64,000 nucleotides of DNA from Nitratireductor aestuarii (GTDB taxonomy: Bacteria > Pseudomonadota > Alphaproteobacteria > Rhizobiales > Rhizobiaceae). The notes under the pieces were generated by a model. It saw only the letters and a program-made list of their open reading frames with translations. It ran no database searches and was not told the origin of the DNA. The position numbers were made by a program, and so were the translations under genes. Position 1 is the first letter of the stretch. The number at the start of each line of letters is the position of its first letter. This document shows positions 1-9,989 of this stretch, piece by piece. Location of the stretch: NCBI RefSeq assembly GCF_014641695.1, contig NZ_BMIF01000001.1, positions 496,001-560,000 on the forward strand, given 5' to 3'.

Positions 1-377
1 TAGATCGGCGTTCCGTCCGGGGCGGACAGGGACGAGGAGTGAAGTGCGTTGACGAAAGTGACGGTGAAGGCGCCACAGTCGATCGTGCCGCCCGTGTTGC
101 CGGGGCTGGTCTTGGCCTCGCCGATGTCCTGCTTCGACATGTAGGTGCAGATCTCGGCGCAGGCGACGAGCGTGGCGCCCGTCTTCTTCAGAATCGCAGC
201 CGTGTCGCCGATGTGGTCGCCATGGCCATGCGTCAGAAGAACGTGCGTGACGCCTTCCGCCGGGCCTTCCCATCCGCCCTGCCAGGTTGGGTTCCCGCTC
301 AGGAACGGGTCAATGAGAATGACAGCCCCTTCTACCTCGACACGAAACGCCGAATGACCATACCAGGTAACTTTCAT
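1..377 (-). CDS. UPF0173 family metal-dependent hydrolase (3' end outside window)
   Basis: The reverse strand starts at the ATG at 375-377 and stays open to the left edge, so only about the first 125 residues are visible. The N-terminus MKVTWYGHSAF followed by ILIDPFLSGNP and the metallo-beta-lactamase motif THGHGDH at residues 49-55 is the signature of the UPF0173 metal-dependent hydrolases, soluble MBL-fold proteins that are usually about 235 residues long. The physiological substrate of this family is not established. It is divergent from ruvX with a 72-bp gap, which must hold both promoters. Confidence 0.9.
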   Translation of the reverse strand, partial: MKVTWYGHSAFRVEVEGAVILIDPFLSGNPTWQGGWEGPAEGVTHVLLTHGHGDHIGDTAAILKKTGATLVACAEICTYMSKQDIGEAKTSPGNTGGTIDCGAFTVTFVNALHSSSLSAPDGTPI

Positions 378-449
378 CAATCAGTTCCTCTCGCCTGTTT
401 TGTTGTCGCAAGATAAGACGAGCACCAGCGAAGTCAAAAGGAAGGTGCG

Positions 450-932
450 ATGCCCGTAGTGACCATTGAAGAATTGGCCGAAACCCTGCCGCCACGCTCC
501 GTGGTCGCCGGCATCGATCTCGGCACGAAAACCATTGGCGTCGCGGTCTCCGATCCCTCCCTCAGCCTCGCCTCCCCGCGCCCGGTCATCATGCGCAAGA
601 AGTTTGGCGTCGATGCGGAAGCGCTGCTCTCGCTGCTCGCCAGGGACGGCGCGGCTGCTCTGATCGTCGGCCTGCCCGTGAACATGGACGGCAGCGCCGG
701 CCCGCGCGTACAGGCCACCCGCGCCTTTGTCCGCAACCTGATGCCGCTGACGGAACTGCCCATAGTTTTCTGGGACGAGCGTCTTTCCACGGTGGCAGCC
801 GAGCGTGCGCTGCTCGAGATGGACGTTTCGCGCGCCAAGCGGGCGACCCGCATTGATTCGGCCGCCGCCTCGTTCATCCTGCAGGGAGCGCTCGACCGCC
901 TGCGCGGCCTGCGCAACCCACAGCGCCTTTAG
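450..932 (+). CDS. ruvX: Putative Holliday junction resolvase RuvX/YqgF
   Basis: The 160-residue protein has the RNase H-like fold signature [15 protein letters not shown] at residues 21-35 and the family's acidic residues D23, E110 (in FWDERLST) and D136 (in RIDSAAASF). Members of this family process pre-16S rRNA 5' ends and have been proposed as Holliday junction resolvases. Length is as expected. Its stop codon overlaps the stop of the convergent acyl-CoA dehydrogenase gene (TAG at 930-932 against TAA at 929-931), so transcription from the two genes must collide or read through into antisense. Confidence 0.93.
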   Translation: MPVVTIEELAETLPPRSVVAGIDLGTKTIGVAVSDPSLSLASPRPVIMRKKFGVDAEALLSLLARDGAAALIVGLPVNMDGSAGPRVQATRAFVRNLMPLTELPIVFWDERLSTVAAERALLEMDVSRAKRATRIDSAAASFILQGALDRLRGLRNPQRL

Positions 933-2554
933 ACCGGCGGAAAGAGCACATCCACGATGCCTTTGGCGTCGTGGCGCATGTCCAGCATGCCGTAGGTCGT
1001 GCGCCACTGACCGGCGAGCCGCGTTTCGATGAAGGCATCGGCGATGCGGCCTGAACCCAGGCGGCGCAGCTCGGCAGCAGCGGCGGCGAGCGCCAGCTGT
1101 TCCGTCAGCAGACGCGCCGCAGCCTCATCCTGCTTGCACAGTTGAATGGCGGCCGAGAGCACCTTAACGGTGCCCGGTCCCGCCTCGCCCAGATCGTCGT
1201 GGATCATCGACAGCACTTCGTCGAGCAGGCTCGGATTGCGCGTCAGAACACGGACAACGTCGAGCGCCATCACGTTGCCGGAACCCTCCCAGATCGCGTT
1301 GACCGGAGCTTCACGATAGAAACGGGCTAGCGGGAAATCTTCCACGTAGCCATTGCCGCCAAGGCATTCCATCGCCTCATAGGTGATGGCCGGCGCGATC
1401 TTGGTCACCCAGTATTTCACCACCGGCGTCATCACCCGGGCAAAGGCCGCATCGGCCCGCGTGTTGGCGGCTTCATCGAAGGAGCGCGCCAGCCGGAACG
1501 ATAGAGCTGCGGCAGCGGTGACGTCGAGGGCGAGGTCCGCCAGAACGCGGATCATCACCGGCTGGTCGATCAGCTTGTTGCCCGCGACGGTGCGGTGACG
1601 CGCGTGATGAACAGCCTCGGAGAGTGCCGCCCGCATCAGGCCCGCAGAGCCCAGTGCGCAGTCGAGCCGCGTCAGCGTCACCATGTCCATGATCGTGCGG
1701 ATGCCGTTGCCGGGATCGCCTACCGGGAACGCCAGCGTGTCCTTGAACTCCACCTCGGCCGACGCATTCGAGCGATTGCCGAGCTTGTCCTTCAACCGCT
1801 GGAAATGGAAACCGTTAGCGTTTCCGTCGTCGCGAAGGCGCGGCGCGAGGAAGCAGGAAAGACCCTCCTTCGCCTGCGCCACCACCAGGAACGCGTCGCT
1901 CATGGGAGCCGACATGAACCACTTGTGCCCGTTCAGGCGATAAAGCCCGCGACCGGCCGGATCAGCCTTGGTCTGGTTCGTCCGGATGTCGGTACCGCCC
2001 TGCTTCTCGGTCAGCCCCATGCCGATCGTGACACCCTGCTTCTGCGAAGCGGGCTTGTTGGTGTGATCGTATTTGCGGGCAATGATGCGCGGCGCCCAGT
2101 CACGGAAGAGCTGAGGCGAAGCCATCAGGGCCGCCAGCGAAGCGCTCGTCATGGTCAGCGGACAGAGATGCCCGAGCTCGAGCTGCGACAGCAGATAGAA
2201 GCGGGCCGCGCGCACCTGGTGGCGCTTGCCGGTCTCGGCTGCACTCTCCTCCCAGATCGAGGAATGGATGCCCATTCCGATCGAGCGCCGCATCAGCGCG
2301 TGGTAGGACGGGTGAAACTCGACGATGTCAGCACGCCGTCCGTGACGATCATGCGTCCTCAGCACCGGCCCCTCGGAATTTGCCAGCCGCGCCAGTTCCT
2401 GCGCCTCGTGCGTACGGGTAAAACGCGCCAGAGACTCAAGTTCGCTGCGTACAGGCTCCGAAAAATCGTCGGCGAGTTGATTCAATAGAGGATCCGCACG
2501 CCAGGCGTTCGCTGCCCCCATTGGCGGCGTCTGATTGCTAACCTCGTGATCCAC
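929..2554 (-). CDS. AidB-like acyl-CoA dehydrogenase
   Basis: Flavin-dependent acyl-CoA dehydrogenase of the AidB subfamily. I chose the GTG at 2552-2554, preceded by AAAGGA, because it gives the subfamily's N-terminal EVSNQTPP motif and a length of 541 residues, the usual AidB length; the frame is open about 40 codons further upstream. Visible motifs are [18 protein letters not shown] (FAD/substrate region, middle of protein) and [16 protein letters not shown] followed by [15 protein letters not shown] near the C-terminal third. In E. coli AidB is induced by alkylation damage and binds DNA; whether this one acts in repair or in acyl-CoA/isovaleryl-CoA oxidation cannot be told from sequence. 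Confidence 0.9.
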   Translation of the reverse strand: MDHEVSNQTPPMGAANAWRADPLLNQLADDFSEPVRSELESLARFTRTHEAQELARLANSEGPVLRTHDRHGRRADIVEFHPSYHALMRRSIGMGIHSSIWEESAAETGKRHQVRAARFYLLSQLELGHLCPLTMTSASLAALMASPQLFRDWAPRIIARKYDHTNKPASQKQGVTIGMGLTEKQGGTDIRTNQTKADPAGRGLYRLNGHKWFMSAPMSDAFLVVAQAKEGLSCFLAPRLRDDGNANGFHFQRLKDKLGNRSNASAEVEFKDTLAFPVGDPGNGIRTIMDMVTLTRLDCALGSAGLMRAALSEAVHHARHRTVAGNKLIDQPVMIRVLADLALDVTAAAALSFRLARSFDEAANTRADAAFARVMTPVVKYWVTKIAPAITYEAMECLGGNGYVEDFPLARFYREAPVNAIWEGSGNVMALDVVRVLTRNPSLLDEVLSMIHDDLGEAGPGTVKVLSAAIQLCKQDEAAARLLTEQLALAAAAAELRRLGSGRIADAFIETRLAGQWRTTYGMLDMRHDAKGIVDVLFPPV

Positions 2555-2852
2555 TCGATTGTCCTTTATGATTCCCTTGCGGAGACACTCTCGCATATTG
2601 GTTTTTTTGTTATAAACGCCAGCTGTAGCACTTTCGCTTCCATCCACGAAAATTCGTGGGATCTGGAAGGGCAATGCAGCGGTGGGCAGTCATATCCCGC
2701 GCGTGATACGATGCACAGCACATAAGACCACAATCGCAAATTGAACAGCCGGTAAAGGGCTGCGCCGAAGCACATATTTATCCGCCTAGAACCTGAAGCA
2801 AGCGCCCCACAATGCTTGCGGATGCGTTAACCCGGGAATATACCGCCGCGTG

Positions 2853-3808
<956 letters not shown>

Positions 3809-3812
<4 letters not shown>

Positions 3813-5092
3813 CGGCTACAGTCTTTACCAATGCACGGATCGTCGATCCGTCCCGTCAGCTGGATGCCGTCGGCACGGTGATCGTCGAGAACGGCGTCAT
3901 CCTCGCGGCCGGTCCCGAAGCGCTCAACCAGGGCACGCCTGCCGGCGCGGAAGTCATCGATGCGACCGGCAAGGTCATCCTGCCCGGCCTCGTCGACGCC
4001 CGCGTCTTCAGCGGCGAGCCGGGCGCCGAGCACCGCGAAACCATCGCTTCGGCAAGTCGTGCGGCTGCTGCAGGCGGCGTGACGTCCTTCATCATGATGC
4101 CCGATACGCACCCGGTCATTGATGATGTGGCGCTGGTCGAATTTGTCCGACGCACCGCGACGGCGACCGCCTGCGTCAACGTTTTCCCGGCCGCTGCGAT
4201 CACCAAGGGCCTTGAAGGGGCAGAACTCAGCGAATTCGGCCTGCTGCGCGATGCGGGAGCCGTGATGCTGACGGAAGGTCGCCACACGATCGCCAGCAAC
4301 ACGGTGATGCGCCGCGCGCTCACCTATGCGCGCGACATGGGGCTCGTGATCTCCCACTCCACGCAGGACAAGGAGCTTGGCTCCGGCGTCATGAACGAGG
4401 GCTTGCTCGCAAGCTGGCTCGGCCTGCCGGGCATCCCGCGCGAAGCGGAAGCCATTCCGCTGATGCGCGACCTGATGCTCGCCCGCCTCACCCGCTCCCG
4501 CTATCACGCGGCAGAGCTTTCGAATGGAATGTCAGCCGACGCCATTGCTCGCGCGAAGGATGAGGGTCTGGCTGTAACTGCCGGTATCAGCATCAATAAT
4601 CTCTGCCTAAACGAGAATGATGTTGGCGAATACCGCACCTTCTTCCGTCTCTCGCCGCCACTCCGATCCGAGGATGATCGGGTTGCTATGGTCGAGGCGC
4701 TGAAGAACGGTACGCTCGACATCATCGTCTCCTCGCATGACCCGCAGGACGTGGACACCAAGCGTCAGCCCTTCTCGGAAGCTGCCGTGGGTGCAATCGG
4801 CCTTGAGACCATGTTGGCTGCCGCCCTTCGCCTGTATCACTCCGGCGACGTGCCGCTGCTGCGTCTGGTAGAGGTGCTCTCCACCAACCCGGCCAAGATT
4901 TTCGGTCTTCCTGGCGGAACGCTGAAGCCCGGGGCAGTTGCCGACCTCATTTTGGTGGATCTTGATGCGCCATGGCTCGTCCGCAAGGGCGATATTCGCT
5001 CGCTTTCGAAGAACACGACGTTTGAGGATGCGCGAATGCAGGGACGGGTCTTGCAAACTATGGTTGCAGGATCCATTGTGTATTCAGCTTAG
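3809..5092 (+). CDS. Dihydroorotase-like protein lacking metal ligands (PyrC'-type pseudo-dihydroorotase)
   Basis: The 427-residue protein has the overall class I dihydroorotase/amidohydrolase fold: PGLVDAR near residue 60, [21 protein letters not shown] after it, [11 protein letters not shown], and [28 protein letters not shown] near the end. However, the usual zinc-binding HxH in the D-x-H-x-H strand reads DARVF, and the usual catalytic TDHAPH block reads SSHDPQ, so the catalytic aspartate is displaced. Known ATCase-associated PyrC' proteins (for example in Pseudomonas) are inactive scaffolds needed for ATCase assembly. I infer the same role here, with a true dihydroorotase encoded elsewhere. 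Four-base overlap with pyrB. Confidence 0.85.
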
Positions 5093-5106
5093 GGGCGAGG
5101 GAAATC

Positions 5107-5721
5107 ATGATTGAGACAGCAGGCTGGGAAGCTTCGCTGCCGTTCATGGCAGCCGCACTGCTGTGCGGCTACCTGATCGGGTCGATACCCTTCGGGCTCA
5201 TCCTGACGCGGATGGCCGGCCTGGGCGACGTGCGCAAGATCGGCTCGGGCAATATCGGTGCGACAAACGTCCTGCGCACGGGCAACAAGAAGCTCGCGGC
5301 GCTGACGCTCCTGCTGGATGCGCTGAAGGGCACGGCTGCCGTTCTGATCGCCGGTCGATTCGGTGAGCAGTACGGCCTGATCGCCGGACTCGGCGCCTTC
5401 CTCGGCCACATCGCTCCGGTGTGGCTGGGCTTCAGGGGCGGCAAGGGTGTCGCAACCTACCTCGGCATCCTGCTCGCTGCTGCCTGGCAGGGTGCTCTGG
5501 TGTTTGCTCTTGCCTGGCTCGCGACGGCCTTCATCACGCGCTTTTCCTCGCTCTCAGCGCTGGTGGCTGCTGTCTGCGTACCGCTCGCGCTCCTGGCGCT
5601 GGGGCTCAAGCTGCCGGCACTGCTGTTTGCTGCCCTCAGCATCATGATCTTCATCAAGCATCGCGCCAATATATCGCGTCTCCTCGCGGGGACAGAGACG
5701 CGGATCGGCGCCAAAGGCTAG
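5107..5721 (+). CDS. plsY: Acyl-phosphate:glycerol-3-phosphate acyltransferase PlsY
   Basis: Integral membrane enzyme that acylates sn-glycerol-3-phosphate from acyl-phosphate, the first step of phospholipid synthesis. The three PlsY signature loops are present: [22 protein letters not shown], and [14 protein letters not shown] close to the C-terminus. Several hydrophobic segments (starting [21 protein letters not shown]) give the expected five-to-seven-pass topology, and 204 residues is the usual size. GAGGGA precedes the ATG. It follows pyrC' by 14 bases and probably shares its transcript. Confidence 0.95.
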   Translation: MIETAGWEASLPFMAAALLCGYLIGSIPFGLILTRMAGLGDVRKIGSGNIGATNVLRTGNKKLAALTLLLDALKGTAAVLIAGRFGEQYGLIAGLGAFLGHIAPVWLGFRGGKGVATYLGILLAAAWQGALVFALAWLATAFITRFSSLSALVAAVCVPLALLALGLKLPALLFAALSIMIFIKHRANISRLLAGTETRIGAKG

Positions 5722-5732
5722 GAGAACCGGGC

Positions 5733-6860
5733 ATGGAGGCGCAGACGCAAAGCCGGAGCCTCCTGTCCGAACGCCAGAAACGCAGCTGGCTTCGTCTTCT
5801 GCGAACCGACAATGTCGGGCCGGCAAGTTTCCGCTCGCTGATCAACCGCTACGGCAGCGCTGACGCCGCCCTTGAAGCATTGCCGGAACTCGCCGCCCGC
5901 GGTGGCCGCGACAAGGTGCAGCTGGCGTCCTGGAACGAGATCGATGCCGAACTGGAAGTGGCCGAACGCATGCGCGCGCGGTTCATCGCCATCGGTGAAG
6001 CCGACTATCCACCCCTCCTCGCGCGCATCGACAATCCCCCGCCTCTGATCGCGATCAGGGGTCGGGCTGAACTGTTGCAAACGCCCGCCTGCGCTATTGT
6101 CGGCGCCCGCAACGCCTCTATCACGGGCGTGAAATTTGCCCAGAAAATGGCGCGGGAGCTCTCAGGCGCAGGCCTCCTCATCGTGTCCGGTCTCGCACGC
6201 GGTATAGATACAGCAGCCCATCGGGGCAGCCTGGAGAACGGCACCGTAGCAGTGTTGGCCGGCGGCTTGGATCAACCCTATCCACCGGAAAATCACTCTC
6301 TTTATGAAGAGATCGCGGTCCGCGGCGTTGTACTCACCGAGATGCCGTTCGGCTGGGTGCCCCGCGCGATCGATTTTCCACGTCGCAACCGCATCGTCGC
6401 GGGCATTTGCTACGGGCTGCTGGTGGTCGAGGCCGCGGAGCGGTCCGGCTCGCTGATCAGCGCCCGCCTCGCCAACGAGATGGGCCGCCTCGTATTCGCC
6501 GTGCCCGGCTTCCCCCTCGATCCGCGCGCGGGCGGCACCAACCGCCTCCTCAAGGAAGGCGCAACACTCGTCACAAAGGCGGAAGACATCATCGAGGCGA
6601 TCTCGCCCCTGCTCGGCCGAACAATAAGTGTGTCTAGCGTTGAGGAGCCGGCAGACCTTGCATCCGCTCCGATGCCGGACGATACCGAGCGCAGCCTGGT
6701 GATTGACGCGCTTGGCTCAACCCCCGTTCTGATCGATGATATCATCCGCCACACGGGCCTGCAGGCCTCGCAGGTGGCCCTCGTCCTGCTTGAACTCGAC
6801 CTCGCTGGCCGCATCGAACGTCATTCGGGCGGCTTCGTCTCACTCCTGCTCGACGTCTGA
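5733..6860 (+). CDS. dprA: DNA-processing protein DprA
   Basis: DprA (Smf) binds incoming single-stranded DNA and loads RecA in natural transformation; it is also widespread in bacteria not known to be competent. The ATG at 5733, eight bases after AGGAGAA and 11 bases after the plsY stop, gives 375 residues. The central Rossmann-like domain shows GARNASITG, IVSGLARGIDTAAHRG, AVLAGGLDQPYPPEN and PRRNRIVAG. A C-terminal winged-helix (DML1-like) domain covers about the last 70 residues (SLVIDALGSTPVLIDDIIRHTGL). Its 3' end overlaps a convergent small gene by 40 bases. Confidence 0.95.
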   Translation: MEAQTQSRSLLSERQKRSWLRLLRTDNVGPASFRSLINRYGSADAALEALPELAARGGRDKVQLASWNEIDAELEVAERMRARFIAIGEADYPPLLARIDNPPPLIAIRGRAELLQTPACAIVGARNASITGVKFAQKMARELSGAGLLIVSGLARGIDTAAHRGSLENGTVAVLAGGLDQPYPPENHSLYEEIAVRGVVLTEMPFGWVPRAIDFPRRNRIVAGICYGLLVVEAAERSGSLISARLANEMGRLVFAVPGFPLDPRAGGTNRLLKEGATLVTKAEDIIEAISPLLGRTISVSSVEEPADLASAPMPDDTERSLVIDALGSTPVLIDDIIRHTGLQASQVALVLLELDLAGRIERHSGGFVSLLLDV

Positions 6861-7057
6861 ACGCTATTTTCGCCCTGGGCCTGTTCCCGCATCAGGTCGC
6901 TCGCCTCCACATAGGCCATCTCGATGAGATAGGAGAGCATATCCGCCCGGTCGCCGTGCGCCAGCACTCTCAGTTCTCGTAGCATCGCGCAGATATAGTC
7001 GAGAGTCTCCGTACCTCGCCCAGGCGGCGAGGCGTTCCCATCCTTTGACTTTGGCAT
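6821..7057 (-). CDS. Small hypothetical protein
   Basis: A 78-residue soluble protein starting MPKSKDGNASPPGRGTE and followed by a predicted helical core (LDYICAMLRELRVLAHGDRADMLSYLIEMAYVEASDLM). The ATG is preceded by GAGGGATAGGG, a good ribosome site. The composition and helical core look like a genuine protein, and small proteins of this style are common next to dprA/topA in rhizobia, but I recognise no named family. The last 13 codons lie antisense to the 3' end of dprA. Its start lies two bases after the stop of the upstream small ORF. Confidence 0.55.
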   Translation of the reverse strand: MPKSKDGNASPPGRGTETLDYICAMLRELRVLAHGDRADMLSYLIEMAYVEASDLMREQAQGENSVQTSSRSETKPPE

Positions 7058-7060
7058 CCC

Positions 7061-7261
7061 CTATCCCTCGCACCGAGGCGAATGCGCGACAATCACAACC
7101 TTGGATCTCGACGCTTTCGCCAGCTGATCAGCAAGGACTAGAAGCCGCCGGAAATATAAGCCAATAATGCCGAATATTTTGCCGGCTCGGCTTAGAGAAA
7201 CATCATCGTCTGCATTGTGAAAAACATCGCGGGTCTTGACCGCGATCAAAAGCACAGCCAT
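7061..7261 (-). CDS. Possible small hypothetical protein
   Basis: A 66-codon ORF (MAVLLIAVKTRDVFHNADDD at the N-terminus) whose TAG stop is two bases from the ATG of the next small gene, an arrangement typical of translational coupling. The ribosome site (CTAGG) is weak and no family is recognised. It occupies the otherwise empty gap in front of topA. The close coupling is the only real support. Confidence 0.28.
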   Translation of the reverse strand: MAVLLIAVKTRDVFHNADDDVSLSRAGKIFGIIGLYFRRLLVLADQLAKASRSKVVIVAHSPRCEG

Positions 7262-7342
7262 TTGACCTAGTCACCAGAGCTTTCGCTCGCTTCGAAATTG
7301 GCGGTGCCAACACCACGGCACCGGAGAAGGTATTGTCCGTCA

Positions 7343-9985
7343 ATGGATGTTGTCATCGTCGAATCGCCTGCCAAGGCGAAAACAATCAACAAATATCTTG
7401 GATCGGGCTACAAGGTCCTGGCCTCCTTCGGCCATGTCCGCGACCTTCCCGCCAAAGACGGATCCGTGAGGCCGGATGAAGACTTCTCCATGTCCTGGGA
7501 GGTCGACGGCGCGTCTGCGAAGCGGCTCGCCGACATCGCCAAGGCCGTGAAGGACGCCGACGGCGTCATTCTCGCAACCGACCCGGATCGCGAAGGTGAA
7601 GCCATTTCCTGGCACGTGCTCGACGTGCTGAAGCAAAAGCGGGTCCTGAAGGACAAGAAGGTCAGCCGCGTCGTCTTCAACGCCATCACCAAGAAGGCCG
7701 TGCTCGACGCGATGGCCAATCCGCGTGACATCGACGTACCGCTGGTGGACGCCTACCTCGCCCGCCGCGCGCTGGACTATCTCGTCGGCTTCAATCTTTC
7801 GCCCGTTCTGTGGCGCAAGCTTCCCGGCGCGCGTTCGGCAGGCCGCGTGCAATCGGTGGCGCTGCGACTCGTCTCGGATCGCGAAGCTGAGATCGAGCGC
7901 TTTGTCCGCGAAGATTACTGGCAGATCGCCGCCACGCTGCAGACGCCGCGCAACGACAGTTTCGAGGCTCGCCTGACGGAGTTCGAAGGCCGCAAGCTGC
8001 AGAAGCTCGACATCAAGAGCGCCGAGCAGGCCGAAGACATCAAGTCCATGCTCGATGGCGCGTCCTATCGCGTGCTGTCGGTCGAGGCCAAGCCTACCCG
8101 CCGCAATCCGTGGCCACCGTTCACCACCTCGACGCTGCAGCAGGCGGCATCTTCGCGGCTCGGATTCGGGGCCTCGCGCACCATGCAGGTCGCGCAGAAG
8201 CTCTACGAAGGCGTGGACATTGGCGGCGAGACGACCGGTCTCATCACCTATATGCGTACCGACGGCGTGCAGATGGCGCCCGAGGCGATCGAGCAGGCAC
8301 GATCGGCTATCGCCAAGACCTTTGGTGACAAGTACCTGCCGGAAAAGCCGCGCTTCTATTCCACCAAGGCCAAGAACGCCCAGGAAGCCCACGAAGCCGT
8401 TCGCCCGACCGACTTTTCCCGCACACCTGCCGAGGTCCGCAAGTACCTCGACGCCGATCAGGCACGCCTCTACGAGATGATCTGGAAGCGTGCGATTTCG
8501 AGCCAGATGGAACCCGCCGAGATCGAACGCACCACCGTCGAGATCGAGGCAAAGGGTGGCGGTCGCGTTGCAGGCCTGCGTGCCATTGGCTCGGTCGTCC
8601 GGTTTGACGGCTTCCTCGCTGCCTATGCGGAAGTGAAGGATGACGACGCGGAGGATGACGACGATCGCCGCCTGCCAGTCATCAACGCCAACGAGCAGGT
8701 TCAGCGCGAGTCGATCCAGGTCACTGCACACACGACCGAACCGCCGCCGCGTTACACGGAAGCAAGCCTCATCAAGAAGCTTGAAGAGCTCGGCATCGGC
8801 CGGCCGTCCACCTATGCGGCGATCCTGAAGACGCTGGAAGACCGCGACTACATCACCAACGAACGCCGCCGGCTCATCCCGCAGGCGCGCGGACGCATTG
8901 TCACGACATTCCTCGAGAACTTCTTCCGCCGCTACGTCGAGTACGATTTCACCGCCGGTCTCGAAGAAAAGCTCGACCAGATTTCGGACGGCAAGCTTTC
9001 CTGGAAGGACGTGCTGCGCGACTTCTGGCGCGATTTTTCGGGTGCAGTTGACGACATCAAGGAACTGCGTGTCACCGATGTCATCGACGTGATGAACAAC
9101 GAACTCGCGCCCCTCATCTTCCCGGCGCGCGAGGATGGCGGCGACCCGCGCATCTGCCCGAAGTGCGGCACCGGCAACCTGTCGCTGAAGCTCGGCCGTT
9201 ACGGCGCTTTTGTCGGCTGCTCCAACTACCCGGAGTGCGGCTTTACACGGCAGTTCGGTGAAACGGGTGAAGCCAACGGCTCGGACGCGCTTGCCGACGG
9301 CAACAAGGTGCTCGGCACCGATCCGCAGACCGGCGAGGAAATCACGCTGCGCAGCGGTCGCTTTGGTCCCTACATCCAGCGTGGTGAAGGCAAGGAAGCC
9401 AAGCGCGCGGGCCTGCCCAAGGGCTGGACGCCCGACTCGATCGACCTGGAGAAGGCGCTATCGCTGCTGTCGCTCCCCCGCGACGTGGGCATCCATCCCG
9501 AAACCGGCAAGATGATCTCGGCCGGCATTGGCCGCTACGGCCCCTTCCTGCTCCACGATGGCGGCTACGCCAATCTGGAAAGCGTCGAGGAAGTTTTCAC
9601 GGTGGGCATCAACCGCGCCGTCACCGTCATCGCTGAGAAGAAGAGCCGAGGCCCGGGTGCACGCTCCAAGCCTGCAGCGCTGAAGGAGCTCGGGGAACAT
9701 CCGGACGGCGGCGCCATTACAGTACGCGACGGCCGCTTTGGTCCTTACGTGAACCACGGCAAGGTCAATGCGACGCTACCCAAGGGCACGGATCCGCAGA
9801 GCCTGACACTGGAACAGGCAATCGAGCTGATCAACGCCAAGGCTGGCAGCTCAAAGTCTGCGCCCAAGAAGGCCGCAGCAAAGAAGGCTCCAGCCAAGAA
9901 GGCTGCGGCCAAGACTACAGCTACCAAGACGACAGCTACCAAGACGAAGGCTGCCGCCACGAAATCGAAGAAGACAGGGAGTTAG
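7343..9985 (+). CDS. topA: DNA topoisomerase I
   Basis: Type IA topoisomerase that relaxes negative supercoils. The ATG at 7343 gives the canonical N-terminus MDVVIVESPAKAKTINKYLG and 880 residues. The TOPRIM metal site is ATDPDREGEAISWH (around 80-95) and the active tyrosine is in GLITYMRTDGVQ (around 300). After the core comes one four-Cys zinc ribbon (CPKCGTG...CSNYPEC) and then three GRxGP[YF] topoisomerase C-terminal repeats. The protein ends in a lysine/alanine/threonine-rich basic tail of about 45 residues encoded by short repeats (about 9860-9980), as in many alphaproteobacterial TopA. rnr follows after four bases. Confidence 0.97.
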   Translation: MDVVIVESPAKAKTINKYLGSGYKVLASFGHVRDLPAKDGSVRPDEDFSMSWEVDGASAKRLADIAKAVKDADGVILATDPDREGEAISWHVLDVLKQKRVLKDKKVSRVVFNAITKKAVLDAMANPRDIDVPLVDAYLARRALDYLVGFNLSPVLWRKLPGARSAGRVQSVALRLVSDREAEIERFVREDYWQIAATLQTPRNDSFEARLTEFEGRKLQKLDIKSAEQAEDIKSMLDGASYRVLSVEAKPTRRNPWPPFTTSTLQQAASSRLGFGASRTMQVAQKLYEGVDIGGETTGLITYMRTDGVQMAPEAIEQARSAIAKTFGDKYLPEKPRFYSTKAKNAQEAHEAVRPTDFSRTPAEVRKYLDADQARLYEMIWKRAISSQMEPAEIERTTVEIEAKGGGRVAGLRAIGSVVRFDGFLAAYAEVKDDDAEDDDDRRLPVINANEQVQRESIQVTAHTTEPPPRYTEASLIKKLEELGIGRPSTYAAILKTLEDRDYITNERRRLIPQARGRIVTTFLENFFRRYVEYDFTAGLEEKLDQISDGKLSWKDVLRDFWRDFSGAVDDIKELRVTDVIDVMNNELAPLIFPAREDGGDPRICPKCGTGNLSLKLGRYGAFVGCSNYPECGFTRQFGETGEANGSDALADGNKVLGTDPQTGEEITLRSGRFGPYIQRGEGKEAKRAGLPKGWTPDSIDLEKALSLLSLPRDVGIHPETGKMISAGIGRYGPFLLHDGGYANLESVEEVFTVGINRAVTVIAEKKSRGPGARSKPAALKELGEHPDGGAITVRDGRFGPYVNHGKVNATLPKGTDPQSLTLEQAIELINAKAGSSKSAPKKAAAKKAPAKKAAAKTTATKTTATKTKAAATKSKKTGS

Positions 9986-9989
9986 GTCT

